64,000 nt of DNA from Paenibacillus sp. SZ31 (GTDB lineage Bacteria; Bacillota; Bacilli; Paenibacillales; Paenibacillaceae), in contig NZ_JABBEA010000003.1 of assembly GCF_012912005.1 (NCBI RefSeq), positions 488,158 to 552,157 of the forward strand, given 5' to 3'. The first letter of the stretch is position 1, and each line of letters opens with the position of its first letter. Shown here piece by piece: positions 1 through 8,713 of this stretch. Under the pieces are notes generated by a model. That model was given only the letters and a program-made list of their open reading frames with translations, was not told where the DNA came from and made no database searches. The translations under genes were made by a program, and so were the position numbers.

Positions 1-518
1 ACCGTTGTTGCCGAGGGAGGATTAGGATGTTCATTCATGAATTCCACCCACCGCCGATGAAAAGCCGCAAATACTTTATACGGCTCTGACTTGCCTGTGA
101 AATTAGCATATCCATTCAGATCCATCAGCAGATGATCGGTTAGTTGCGTGAACGAAACCTCATGCGCCTCACTGACTTTGCGTATGGCCCTATCCCGCTC
201 GATTGCATATGGCGTCATGTCTCGATGGACTACAATCTCGTCAATCTCACCTTTGAATTCGTTCAGGACGAAATCAACTACTTCAGCCGGTTTGCCGTAA
301 GCAACATGCAGTTTTCGTTTGGCTTCAAGATACTGTCTGCTCAGGCCCGCTGCATGCTTCCTAAAATTCACACCGCTGTGTTCCTTCTCTCGGCCTTGCC
401 GCAGGAGAAATGCATCATAGATGAGAACATGCACACTCTCTTCTTCGTGTTCCCGCAAATAATCGAATCCAGCCAGATCATCCGTACGCAGATCTTTGCG
501 GTGTATGAATAGCTTCAT
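1..518 (-). CDS. DNA photolyase (cryptochrome/photolyase family), N-terminal part
   Basis: Reading the minus strand from an ATG preceded by GGAGG gives about 172 residues and no stop before the window edge, so the gene is cut off. The start, KLFIHRKDLRTDDLAGFDYL, is the first beta strand and loop of the photolyase alpha/beta antenna domain (usual form xWFRRDLRxxD). It is followed by VLIYDAFLL and by NFRKHAAGL, the usual positions of the second strand and the helix carrying the RF motif. Photolyases repair UV pyrimidine dimers in DNA using FAD and blue light. The FAD-binding C-terminal half lies outside the window, so the exact class (CPD, 6-4 or cryptochrome) cannot be told. It begins 27 bases after the response-regulator stop in the same direction and is probably co-transcribed. 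Confidence 0.82.
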   Translation of the reverse strand, partial: MKLFIHRKDLRTDDLAGFDYLREHEEESVHVLIYDAFLLRQGREKEHSGVNFRKHAAGLSRQYLEAKRKLHVAYGKPAEVVDFVLNEFKGEIDEIVVHRDMTPYAIERDRAIRKVSEAHEVSFTQLTDHLLMDLNGYANFTGKSEPYKVFAAFHRRWVEFMNEHPNPPSATT

Positions 519-545
519 GCCTCACCCTCCTGTCTAAAATTACGT

Positions 546-1709
546 TTATTTATCCGTTAGGTTCTGATATAACCTGCTTGTTTCGGGCTCCGGCTCATGT
601 CCCAGATCTTCATCCAGGGTTAGTGTGAATGAATGATATAAACGAAGTATGCCTTGCTGATCATCTATGGATGCATACACCTCCATCATGAGTCGGCAAA
701 TTTCTTCCGAATAAGGCTCCCGTTCCTGCAGTATCGTTAATTGCTCAATTGCTTCCTTACCCCGACCATGCTTCATGTCCCATTCCGCGATATCCATAAC
801 CAGCCCGGTATACTTGCGTCTGAGTTCTCTTGCTTTGGCCTGCGCCCAATGGTAATCATGCTCTTCCAGATAATCGGCACGATAAAGTGGAATCATATGC
901 CTCAAGTCATCGACATTGTCGGAGGTAATGGCGTTGTAGACCATGGCTTTTTCGAATTGTTCCACATCACTCACCAGATTACCTGATAAAAGACGATAGC
1001 GGTTCATATTGTACTCCAGCTTACCTGTCATGTTCCATTCCTTAAGCAGCTTTCGAATCTGGTACACGGAAGTATGTAGATGGGTTAATCCCTTTTCCTG
1101 GGAAACATCACCCCACAGCTTATCCAGCAGAATCTCCTTGCTTACCCACTCTTCCCTGTGATGAAACAAAAAAGCAAACAATTCCTGCGATTTGGTTGTA
1201 CGCCACTTATGTTTCTTGGCACCCTGATCCAGGCTTCTGTAGATATCCAGATGTTTGAACGTAAGCAGCCCCGGAACTTCAGTATCCAGTTCCACAGATA
1301 CAGATTCCGATTCCTGTACCTCGGCGGTGGCTGCAACGTGGGAATGATGCGACATTATGCCCGCAATTCGATCAATGGTTTTGGCCAATCGTGCGGAGCT
1401 TACCGGTTTCAGTACATAATCCAGGGCATGCAGCTCGAATGCCTCCACCGCATGATCGGCGTAAGCCGTAACAAAGATAATACGAATACTCTGATCCAGT
1501 TGCTGTATATATTCAGCCGCCTCCAGGCCATTCATCTCCGGCATGCCAATGTCCAAAAATACAACATCCACACGTTCGTTTGCCAGAAAATGAAGACCAT
1601 CGCGCGCTGTTGAAAAACATTGTACGGGTGTAATTCGTCCGTCCGTTCGAAGAAGGCGCTCCAGATGAAGCTGCGCCGGCTTCTCGTCATCAATCACAAT
1701 GGCTCTCAC
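546..1709 (-). CDS. Response regulator with C-terminal SARP/BTAD output domain
   Basis: The protein has 387 residues. An N-terminal receiver domain shows the acidic pair D7/D8, the phospho-acceptor D53 in VVFLDIGMPEMNG, the T/A switch region FVTAYA and the K of LKPVS. The C-terminal 230 residues contain an OmpR-like winged-helix segment (KSQELFAFLFHH, ILLDKLWGD, TSVYQIRKLL), followed by a tetratricopeptide-like bacterial transcriptional activator domain. This is the arrangement of SARP-type response regulators common in Paenibacillus. The start is a GTG with GGAGG about 10 bases upstream; the nearby ATG is out of frame. It lies downstream of the large hybrid kinase on the same strand and is very likely its partner. 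The input signal and target genes are not visible. Confidence 0.9.
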   Translation of the reverse strand: MRAIVIDDEKPAQLHLERLLRTDGRITPVQCFSTARDGLHFLANERVDVVFLDIGMPEMNGLEAAEYIQQLDQSIRIIFVTAYADHAVEAFELHALDYVLKPVSSARLAKTIDRIAGIMSHHSHVAATAEVQESESVSVELDTEVPGLLTFKHLDIYRSLDQGAKKHKWRTTKSQELFAFLFHHREEWVSKEILLDKLWGDVSQEKGLTHLHTSVYQIRKLLKEWNMTGKLEYNMNRYRLLSGNLVSDVEQFEKAMVYNAITSDNVDDLRHMIPLYRADYLEEHDYHWAQAKARELRRKYTGLVMDIAEWDMKHGRGKEAIEQLTILQEREPYSEEICRLMMEVYASIDDQQGILRLYHSFTLTLDEDLGHEPEPETSRLYQNLTDK

Positions 1710-1776
1710 CGTTCATTCAGCCTCCTGCCATGAAAGATTCAATAGGAATACCGATTTTATCGGCATCCGCTTATTA

Positions 1777-1933
1777 GGGCGTGTCTCAAAACTCTGAAGT
1801 GCATCTTTTACCGCCTTTTCGCCCCCTGCTGCGTCACTTTCCCTTGACGTGCCACGGCACGCCTGCGTAAAACTTCCTGGCTTGGAACGAAAATTCGGCA
1901 AAATCTGCTTCCTTCGGAGTTTTCAGCCCCCCC
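1777..1933. repeat. Intergenic palindromic element between kinase and regulator genes
   Basis: The 258-base gap between the kinase and its regulator contains a segment whose ends are imperfect inverted repeats: GGGCGTGTCTCAAAACTC with TGAAG on the left, and CTTCGGAGTTTTCAGCCCC on the right. A small hairpin (GTGCC/GGCAC) sits in the middle. It has no credible start codon with a ribosome-binding site. The layout resembles a MITE-like or REP-like dispersed intergenic element. No second copy is present in this window, so the repeat status is inference. Confidence 0.4.
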
Positions 1934-1967
1934 TAGTCTGTTAACCATAATTGCTTCACTCAGCACA

Positions 1968-4900
1968 CTAATTGGAATAATCCACCTTTTGCACAGGGAT
2001 ACGGAATCGGATCTGCGTACCTTGACCCACATGGCTATGAATCTCCAGTCCTTGACCATAGAGAGACATCAGGCGACGGTTTATATTTTGCAGCCCGACA
2101 CCTCCCGGACCTTCGGTACGCCCAGACTTGACCTGAGCCATACGCTCAGGGGGGATACCGACGCCATCATCCTGAACCTGAACGACCACATGCTCGCTCT
2201 CTTTGAAAATTCTAAGCTGAACTGTCCCGCCTGCTGCACGCTCCATCACGCCATGACGAATGGCATTCTCCACAAGCGGTTGGATGCTGAGAGGCGGCAG
2301 ATACAGATGCACGTCCGGTTCCACCTCATATTCAACCACCAGTCTTTCCTCAAATCTGGCCTGTTCCAAATGTACATACGACTCCACCAGTTCCAGCTCT
2401 TTGTTCAAAGGAACAAGCTGCTCCCTGTTCTGGAAGTCAAAGCTCCCACGTAGGTAATGACTCAATTCAATTAGCAGATCGGTTGCTTTGTCCGGATTCA
2501 CTGCACAGGTCGCGATAATGACATTCAGTGCATTGTATAGGAAGTGTGGCTTGATCTGGGCCTGCAAAAAGGCCATCTCGGTTCGAATAGCCTCCTGCAC
2601 AGAACTCCGCATCTCAATTAACGTCCGAACCCTAGCGCGCAATTCACCGGCATCCACCGGTTTGCTCAGGAAGTCATTGGCTCCCGCCTGAAATCCGTGC
2701 TTGATATCCTCAGGCAACCCACGGGCAGTCAGCATCAAAATCGGCAGCTCTGACAAGGAACTGTGCTCGCGCAGCTTGCGACATAACTCAAGCCCGGACA
2801 TTTTGGGCATCATCCAGTCCGTAATGACAAGATCGATCGACGGGAATTGTTCACGAAGTTTTAATGCAGTGAGTCCGCTGTCCGCTGCGATTACACGGTA
2901 ACGTTCCGTGGACAACAGATTCAACAATACCTGTCGATTCACGGGGTCATCGTCTACAATCAGAATTGTATGTTCTCCTTCCGAAAGATCATCCGGCTCA
3001 TCCGATTCTCTTGTCACAAGCTCTTTCGCTCCTGTCCCCTGTGCGGCCACATAACGGGCGGCAACTGGTTTCGAATGAGCTTGCAGCAGCGGCAATTTGA
3101 TAATGGGCAGGGTGAAATGAAAGGTAGAACCTTGCCCCGGCTCCGATTCTACCCAGATCTCGCCTCCGTTAAGCTCGACGAGTTTCCGAGTAATACTCAG
3201 ACCGAGCCCGGTTCCATCATTCACTCGCTCCATTGTCCCATTACTCTGCTCATAGGCTTGGAAGATATCCTCTTGTTTGTCCAGGGCGATGCCTACCCCC
3301 GTATCTGCGACCGATACCCTCACCCGATCCCCATCGACACTGGCGTACAGCCGAATCTCACCCTGCTCAGTGTACTTATAGGCGTTACCCAACAGGTTAT
3401 ACAGAATCTGCCTGAGGCGATCTTCGTCAGCCTCTACGAGCGGCAACGACTGGGGCCATTGCTGAATCAGTAAAACGGGCTTATCCTCGAACGTGAAACC
3501 CGAGACTTCAACTACAGTACGGGCAACCGATTCGAGATCGACAGCTACCCGTTTCAACTCGATCTCACTATTTTTCAGTTTGGAAAAATCCAGAATGTCG
3601 TTAACCAACAGCGACAGCCGCTTACCGGTTGCCGTAATCATGGACAGATTTTTAGCTTGCTTGGGTGTGACCGCGCCGGCCGCACCTTCCAGCATGGATT
3701 GAGCAATATTAATGATGCCGTGCAGGGGGGTTCGTAGCTCATGAGACGTATTCGCCATGAACTCGTCCTTGAGACTGTCAATGGCGAGCAAACGCTCCGA
3801 TAGAGCTTCCACGTCACGGAATGATTGTGCGAAGCGGATTGCGGTCACAATCATCTGGGCTAATACAAATAATAAAAGTTCGATCAGCGCAAAGAACGCT
3901 GTATCTACGGCAGTGAACGCACCGAGCGTGTGCAATACAACAACCATAAGTATGCTCATCATGCTCACCAGTGCAAAGTGACTATCATTCGGTCGTCCTT
4001 TTAACCAATAGAACATCGCTCGCAGCGTATAGAACATGACAACAAGCGAGACCAGCAGCATGGGAAGCTCAAACGATGAGAAAAGGGTCGGAGGGAGCGT
4101 TAGGCCCACAATGGTCTGGGCAATGATTAGCACTACAGCAAGACGAACAAACCACTGATGAACTGCCCCTGGTACACGAGCATCCATATATCGAAGCAAG
4201 AAGTAATAGGCAAAGGCTGAACTAAGAAGCTGAATCCGAAGCATCTCATTGTTAGTCAGGAACGGTACAAACGTTCCCAGTAACTTCTCCCCATGGGTCA
4301 AAGCGTAAAGTGCACCGGAAAGACTAAATAATCCGAGATAATTCAGTTCCTTCTCACTACGCCGCAACCGAAACAGTAGCAGGAAGAAGGCGGCGGGCAA
4401 GATAAAGCCGAACAAGGTCATCAGATCCTTGAGCCAGTCCTGTTGCTGGCTTTTCAGGATGCTATGCTCGTCTCCAAATAGAATGGGTGCCACAATGCCC
4501 CCAGACGAGTAACTATAATTCGATACTTGAATGATAATGTCAGCCGTGTTGCCCTCAATGGACGTGAATCCCGTAAAGGGCAGATTTAATTGCACATCCG
4601 TATCCGGGGTCATTCCCGGCAGTCCTTTGCCGCCAATCTCTTTACCATCGATAAATACCCGGTGGGCCATACGTATATTCTGCGTGCGTATGCCGTAATC
4701 GTTTTTCATCGTTCGGGCTGTAAGCTGGACTTGCAGATGGTAGGTTCCATACCCATGTGCTTGCCCCAGAGATTTGTTCCATCGGGCCGGAACTTGAGTG
4801 CCTGACGAAGCAGGCAATGGCTTGCGACCGGATACACTTGCTTCAATATCTGCCGGACTGAGCAACTGCCCAGGGTAGAAATCCCAGACACCCTTTAGAG

Positions 4901-5063
4901 ACGCCGGACCCTTGCGATCAAAGTCCCACTGGGTCAGGTCAATTCTTCCATCCGCAGCCTGGGGGTTACTCCGCTCACTAATTAACGTCTGGGCAATCCA
5001 GCCCAGTGGAACAATGACAATGCATATGAAACTGATCGTCAGCATAATCCAGTGTTTTCTCAT
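1968..5063 (-). CDS. Hybrid sensor histidine kinase with 7TMR-DISM input and two kinase modules
   Basis: The protein has 1031 residues. In order: an N-terminal membrane anchor (about 5-27); an extracellular beta-sandwich of the 7TMR-DISM extracellular type (about 40-190, WDFYPGQLL, YGTYHLQV); seven or so membrane helices (about 205-410); a HisKA domain with phospho-accepting H441 (SHELRTPLHG); an HATPase domain (NLLGNAYKYT, DTGVGIA); and a receiver with D749 (VITDWMMPKMSG). A second, LytS-type kinase module follows, with H840 in IKPHFLYNAL and its own ATPase (LVENAIRHGV, DDGVGIPPERM). Carrying two different kinase modules around one receiver is unusual. A GGAAGG ribosome-binding site precedes the ATG. 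The BTAD response regulator is next on the same strand and is the probable partner. DISM sensors often bind sugars or glycans, but the ligand here is unknown. Confidence 0.9.
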   Translation of the reverse strand: MRKHWIMLTISFICIVIVPLGWIAQTLISERSNPQAADGRIDLTQWDFDRKGPASLKGVWDFYPGQLLSPADIEASVSGRKPLPASSGTQVPARWNKSLGQAHGYGTYHLQVQLTARTMKNDYGIRTQNIRMAHRVFIDGKEIGGKGLPGMTPDTDVQLNLPFTGFTSIEGNTADIIIQVSNYSYSSGGIVAPILFGDEHSILKSQQQDWLKDLMTLFGFILPAAFFLLLFRLRRSEKELNYLGLFSLSGALYALTHGEKLLGTFVPFLTNNEMLRIQLLSSAFAYYFLLRYMDARVPGAVHQWFVRLAVVLIIAQTIVGLTLPPTLFSSFELPMLLVSLVVMFYTLRAMFYWLKGRPNDSHFALVSMMSILMVVVLHTLGAFTAVDTAFFALIELLLFVLAQMIVTAIRFAQSFRDVEALSERLLAIDSLKDEFMANTSHELRTPLHGIINIAQSMLEGAAGAVTPKQAKNLSMITATGKRLSLLVNDILDFSKLKNSEIELKRVAVDLESVARTVVEVSGFTFEDKPVLLIQQWPQSLPLVEADEDRLRQILYNLLGNAYKYTEQGEIRLYASVDGDRVRVSVADTGVGIALDKQEDIFQAYEQSNGTMERVNDGTGLGLSITRKLVELNGGEIWVESEPGQGSTFHFTLPIIKLPLLQAHSKPVAARYVAAQGTGAKELVTRESDEPDDLSEGEHTILIVDDDPVNRQVLLNLLSTERYRVIAADSGLTALKLREQFPSIDLVITDWMMPKMSGLELCRKLREHSSLSELPILMLTARGLPEDIKHGFQAGANDFLSKPVDAGELRARVRTLIEMRSSVQEAIRTEMAFLQAQIKPHFLYNALNVIIATCAVNPDKATDLLIELSHYLRGSFDFQNREQLVPLNKELELVESYVHLEQARFEERLVVEYEVEPDVHLYLPPLSIQPLVENAIRHGVMERAAGGTVQLRIFKESEHVVVQVQDDGVGIPPERMAQVKSGRTEGPGGVGLQNINRRLMSLYGQGLEIHSHVGQGTQIRFRIPVQKVDYSN

Positions 5064-5238
5064 CTATGTATTCCTTCCATCCACAATGGCGAGAGACGTC
5101 TAATTTTGTCGATTTATCACTATAATTCATGTTACACGTTTCTGGTGCTCACGGAAATAGTTTCCGTATCATAATCGGTCAAATTCGTTATAATTTGAAG
5201 GATTTCTATCTGTTTCCGTTAGGTCTTGGTACACAAAG

Positions 5239-5289
5239 AAACCCCAGACCGATGTTCACCCAGATAAGCGGGCGAAATGGCCTGAGGTT
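5239..5289 (-). terminator. Probable intrinsic terminator of the SRPBCC gene
   Basis: On the minus strand an AACCTCAGGCC arm pairs with GGTCTGGGGTT and is followed by TTCTTTG. It lies just after the stop of the SRPBCC gene. The stem has wobble pairs and a long loop, so the call is moderate. Confidence 0.5.
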
Positions 5290-5303
5290 GATTGAATGAA
5301 GAT

Positions 5304-5732
5304 TTATTTAACAACTTGAGCAAGCTTCTGAACGATTCCGGCCCATCCCTGCTCCATACGTTCGCGTACGATGGCGTGAGCCTGTCCAAATTCAGTCAGT
5401 TTATCCGCATCCCAACCGCTGTGAATCAGTGTAAAATCCGTACCTTCCGGCTGTTTAAGCAATTGGAACGTCAACGTCCAGTCCCTTCCCCAGCGAAATG
5501 ACAATTTCTCTAGTGGAAGAACTTCCGTCACCTGACAAGGTGATTGACCGAATGGGCCTGCTTCCAATATAAAGTGGTGACCCTCCACGGGTTCCAGATT
5601 GCCTGGCATGAACCAGGTTTTCAGTCCTTGCTCCGTTGAGACCATCTCCCAAACCTTCTCTACAGGTGCATGAAGCAATAGTTCCTGACGGATATCCGGC
5701 AATGCACTTGATGAACTTGATGATGAATCCAT
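5304..5732 (-). CDS. SRPBCC-fold (AHSA1/ATPase activator-like) protein
   Basis: The protein has 142 residues from the ATG at the start of MDSSSSSSSALPDIRQE. This ATG is chosen because GGAGGTGAT sits 7 bases before it; an upstream in-frame start has no such site. The body fits the START-like SRPBCC fold of the AHSA1 group: APVEKVWEMVSTEQGLKTWF near residue 25, WGRDWTLTFQL in the middle, and a C-terminal long helix ending in WAGIVQKLAQVV. The family binds hydrophobic ligands or acts as an Hsp90 co-chaperone homologue; in bacteria the role is mostly unknown. The poly-serine N-terminus is low complexity. The gene stands alone on the minus strand, divergent from a methyltransferase gene. Confidence 0.82.
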   Translation of the reverse strand: MDSSSSSSSALPDIRQELLLHAPVEKVWEMVSTEQGLKTWFMPGNLEPVEGHHFILEAGPFGQSPCQVTEVLPLEKLSFRWGRDWTLTFQLLKQPEGTDFTLIHSGWDADKLTEFGQAHAIVRERMEQGWAGIVQKLAQVVK

Positions 5733-5959
5733 TCGTATCACCTCCTTATACATTTCATTTCGTATAACTACCCGAATAGAAGTTGACCTCCGCTTTATCC
5801 CCACCCTATAATTGGAACATATTACATAAAAGGTGCGTGATTCCTATGATAGTCTGCTCTGAAAAATCCAATTCCAACCGTTGCCGGAAGGGATAATCCT
5901 GCTCACTTCCCTTCCACATTTTCGTTTTAATACATTTACATGTGGGGGACACCTATACT

Positions 5960-6727
5960 ATGTCATTCCGTTATTACGGTCCATTATGCACCGCCGTTTA
6001 TGATCTAACGAAACCTGTGGGACACTCCTTGGGAGGAGACATTGAGTTCTATCGCCATTATCTTCAGGGCTGCAAAGGACGTATCCTTGAAGCCATGTCG
6101 GGATCAGGCCGAGTGCTCATTCCTTTGCTTGAAGCAGGCTTGAAGGTAGACGGACTTGATTATTCAACCGATATGATCGACTCTTGCCGTTCTCGTTGTA
6201 TGGATCGAGCATTACCCATGCCTGAGCTGTTCATTGCCGATCTGGAGAACCTTGACCTTCCATATCGATACGAGGCAATAATCATTCCCGGAGGTTCTTT
6301 GCTCCTCATTCAAGATAGAGAGGCATCGATTAACGCATTGCGTAGTCTATTTCAACATTTGGAACCTGGAGGCAGGCTCGTGTTTGATCTGTTTCTACCC
6401 GATGTGACACAACCCTCTTCGGTAGAAACATCAATTGTTTCATTACCCGATGGTGATACGATCACAGTAGAAGTGAAAACCATTGAAGTGAACCTTCTTC
6501 ACCAGTACAAAGTGAGTCTGATCCGCTACGAACAATGGCATCAGGGTGCTCTTGCTGCTACGGAGCTGCAACAACTGACCTTGCGTTGGTACGGCATCGA
6601 AGAATTGCGCCTAATTCTGGAACAGGTTGGTTTCTCAGACATCAAGGTATACGCAGACTTTAACCCGAATCAGCCACCTACACAGTCGAATCAAAAATTC
6701 GTATACGAAGCGACTCGAAGAGCGTAA
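5960..6727 (+). CDS. Class I SAM-dependent methyltransferase
   Basis: The protein has 255 residues from ATG (MSFRYYGPLCTAVYDL). A GTG 18 bases upstream is in frame, but the GGGGG tract serves the ATG better. The Rossmann core shows motif I as ILEAMSGSGRVLIPLLE (about residues 48-64), an acidic residue after strand 2 in GLDYSTDMID, and motif IV region YEAIIIPGGSLLLI. These are standard class I methyltransferase elements. The C-terminal half (RWYGIEELRLILEQVGF, then F-DFNPNQPP) matches small-molecule methyltransferases of the SAM-binding domain 25 type. The substrate is not predictable. A strong terminator follows, so the gene is probably monocistronic. Confidence 0.85.
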   Translation: MSFRYYGPLCTAVYDLTKPVGHSLGGDIEFYRHYLQGCKGRILEAMSGSGRVLIPLLEAGLKVDGLDYSTDMIDSCRSRCMDRALPMPELFIADLENLDLPYRYEAIIIPGGSLLLIQDREASINALRSLFQHLEPGGRLVFDLFLPDVTQPSSVETSIVSLPDGDTITVEVKTIEVNLLHQYKVSLIRYEQWHQGALAATELQQLTLRWYGIEELRLILEQVGFSDIKVYADFNPNQPPTQSNQKFVYEATRRA

Positions 6728-6766
6728 TCATCAGTAATTTAGTCTACATGCTTCTCATCATACAAG

Positions 6767-6810
6767 AAAAGGCCACAGCATGAGGTTTAACCCATGCTGT
6801 GGCCTTTTTT
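6767..6810 (+). terminator. Intrinsic terminator after the methyltransferase gene
   Basis: AAAAGGCCACAGCATG pairs perfectly with CATGCTGTGGCCTTTT around a 9-10 base loop and ends in a run of six T. Flanking A and T runs could let it work in both directions, since the next gene points the other way. Confidence 0.9.
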
Positions 6811-6833
6811 ACTATATAAGATTTGCAATAACA

Positions 6834-6982
6834 TTTACACGAGAACGCAGAGGACAGAAATAGCCTGAAGAAGCAGCGCGTTCGCCTTTATCCTCAGATT
6901 TTCACCTTTGAAAAAGTGAATCAAAAAATCTGAGGATAACAGCGATCGGAAGGTTATTCTGTCATCGGAGTGGCAAGTGTAA
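6834..6982. repeat. Dispersed palindromic repeat, copy 1
   Basis: This is an untranslated element bounded by TTTACACG and AGTGTAA. Inside the ends, GGACAGAAATAGCCT is matched by AAGGTTATTCTGTC, and TTATCCTCAGATTTTCAC by GTGAATCAAAAAATCTGAGG. The whole unit can therefore fold into one long interrupted hairpin. Two further copies lie at 8486-8665 and 16145-16292, with nearly identical blocks such as GGATAACAGCGATC. This copy fills the gap between the methyltransferase terminator and the end of the flavin oxidoreductase gene. Confidence 0.85.
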
Positions 6983-6995
6983 CTGTTAGTGCAAA

Positions 6996-8030
6996 TTAGT
7001 ATCCACGAGAATATTGCTCCGCAATGGCAGCTTGATCCTTGCTGATACCCAACTCCAGAGCCGCATGGTTCGCCCAGTACGGATCACGCAGCATGCCTCT
7101 ACCAACCGCGACCAGATCCGCATCGCCGTTGCCAATAACCGCTTGAGCCAGTGCTGCATCCTCCAGCATACCTACTGCAATTACAGGAACGTTCAGTTCT
7201 TCACGGAAACGACGGGCAAATGGCAATTGGTAACCCGGATAGTTCCCCGGTTTCCGTTGTCCGGAAGGACCTTCGCCGCCTGAGCTAATATGGAACATGT
7301 CCACGCCTGCATCTTGGTAGGCACGCGAGATATTAATGGTATGCTCGATGTCGTATCCACCATCCGCGTATTCTACAGCTGAAATCCGCAAAATCAGCGG
7401 CATGTCTGCTGGCATTTCTTTTTTCACTGCACGAATGACTTCAACGCCGAAACGGGACAGATCCTGCCCATACACATCCTCACGATGGTTCATCAGCGGG
7501 GAGTGGAACTGATGAATGAGATATCCATGTGCGCCGTGCAACTCAATAGCGTCCACGCCAGCTTGTACCGCGCGGCGAACGCCGTCTGCGAACTTCTGCA
7601 CCATAGCCTCTACTTCTTCTGTACTTAACGCACGAGGCTCCTTGTACTTTTCTCCCGGGAATGTCACCACCGATGGGGCAACCGGTTGTGGAGCATCCTC
7701 TGCTTTTCGTCCCGCATGGGCGATCTGAATAGCTACTTTGGAGCCGTATGCATGAATTCCATCGACAAGTTTAGTGAAGGCAGGTACATGCTCGTCTGAC
7801 CATATCCCCAAGTCATTGTCGGTAATGCGTCCGTCCGGATCGACATCCGTCATCTCAATTACAATCAATCCAGTTCCTCCAACCGCACGACTCACATAGT
7901 GAACCTGATGCCAATCGTTCGGAATGCCATCCTTCGCCGTCACGGAATATTGGCACATCGGTGCCATGACGACACGGTTATTTAATTGCAAACTTTTGAA
8001 TTGATAGGGTGAAAATAATTGCTCAGTCAT
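6996..8030 (-). CDS. namA: NADPH dehydrogenase, Old Yellow Enzyme family (YqjM/NamA type)
   Basis: The protein has 344 residues, close to B. subtilis YqjM/NamA (about 338). It forms a TIM barrel that binds FMN and reduces activated alkenes such as enones and nitro compounds with NADPH. Visible hallmarks are C26 in VMAPMCQYS (the cysteine that tunes FMN potential in the YqjM class), the barrel strand IAIQ-type segment VAIQIAHAGRK, the substrate-binding HGAHGYLIHQF (His-x-x-His replaced by the usual H164/H167 pair), and C-terminal LVAVGRGMLRDPYW, which binds the FMN phosphate. It lies 44 bases after a tautomerase gene on the same strand, suggesting a two-gene operon for handling reactive carbonyl or aromatic breakdown products. 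YqjM is known as an oxidative-stress-induced enzyme. Confidence 0.93.
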   Translation of the reverse strand: MTEQLFSPYQFKSLQLNNRVVMAPMCQYSVTAKDGIPNDWHQVHYVSRAVGGTGLIVIEMTDVDPDGRITDNDLGIWSDEHVPAFTKLVDGIHAYGSKVAIQIAHAGRKAEDAPQPVAPSVVTFPGEKYKEPRALSTEEVEAMVQKFADGVRRAVQAGVDAIELHGAHGYLIHQFHSPLMNHREDVYGQDLSRFGVEVIRAVKKEMPADMPLILRISAVEYADGGYDIEHTINISRAYQDAGVDMFHISSGGEGPSGQRKPGNYPGYQLPFARRFREELNVPVIAVGMLEDAALAQAVIGNGDADLVAVGRGMLRDPYWANHAALELGISKDQAAIAEQYSRGY

Positions 8031-8074
8031 TTATGTTGCATCTCCTGTTCCTTGATCATGATGTATATGAAGCC

Positions 8075-8269
8075 TTACTTATTGTCCAAATCCGAAAACA
8101 TCTTCCCATTCTTGCCGTAATTGTCCTTCTCCAGATCCTCAATGAAAATAAAGACCTTGCTCGGATCAACATCCAATGTCTCACAGGCTACCTGGGTCAT
8201 ACGTTCAATCAACTGACGTTTCTGCTCAGTCGTCTTGCCTTCCAGTACCTTAACGGTGATAAATGGCAT
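8075..8269 (-). CDS. 4-oxalocrotonate tautomerase family enzyme
   Basis: This is a small protein of 64 residues. The start is set at the ATG giving MPFITVKVLEG because tautomerases of this family need a proline immediately after the removed methionine as the catalytic base. Longer reading from upstream starts would bury this proline. The body (KRQLIERMTQVACETLDVDPSKVFIFIEDL) matches the beta-alpha-beta fold of 4-OT subunits, which assemble as hexamers and convert enol to keto forms. The usual conserved arginine region is replaced by KNGKMFSD near the C-terminus. It precedes namA with 44 bases between, so the two are probably co-transcribed. The natural substrate is unknown. Confidence 0.85.
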   Translation of the reverse strand: MPFITVKVLEGKTTEQKRQLIERMTQVACETLDVDPSKVFIFIEDLEKDNYGKNGKMFSDLDNK

Positions 8270-8485
8270 GTCTTGAACACATCCTTTCTTCATCATTTAT
8301 TATGAACCTGACGTATAGAAACACAAGTACGTACATTTTTGTGCCTTGGTACCCTTTTTGATACCTAGTCATCCTCACATATTTCGGTTCTGCCCCATTC
8401 TGGAAATGACTGCAAAACATGATATGATAACCGTAGAGAACCACAATAATTACTATACCCAATTTACATAAGTTGTGACTAACGG

Positions 8486-8665
8486 TTACACGATAACGGA
8501 GAGGGCAGAAATAACCTGTAGAAGCGGAGCTAAAAGCTTTCTGAAAGAAAGCTGCATCGAAAGCATACGCTATACTCAGATTTTCACCTTTGTAAAAGTG
8601 GATCAAAAAATCTGGGGATAACAGCGATCAGAAGGTTATTCTGGCCTCGTAGTGGATCAGTGTAA
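8486..8665. repeat. Dispersed palindromic repeat, copy 2
   Basis: This is the longest of the three copies. It has GTTACACG and CAGTGTAA ends, the GGCAGAAATAACCT / AGGTTATTCTGG pair, and the CAGATTTTCACCTTTG / GTGGATCAAAAAATCTGGGG pair. It differs by about 30 extra bases around an added small hairpin (AGCTTTCTGAAAGAAAGCT). It occupies most of the 444-base gap upstream of pepT. The remaining part of the gap (8270-8485) has no credible gene; I see only AT-rich sequence that may hold promoters for the two divergent flanking operons. Confidence 0.85.
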
Positions 8666-8713
8666 AACAAGTAGCTCAACTTATATACTACTCAAGCTAG
8701 GGAGCGATAATAG

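Noticed and set aside
144..512. A 122-codon plus-strand frame at the left edge
   Set aside because: The minus strand of the same region reads as a photolyase with a good ribosome site; the plus-strand protein has no family features.
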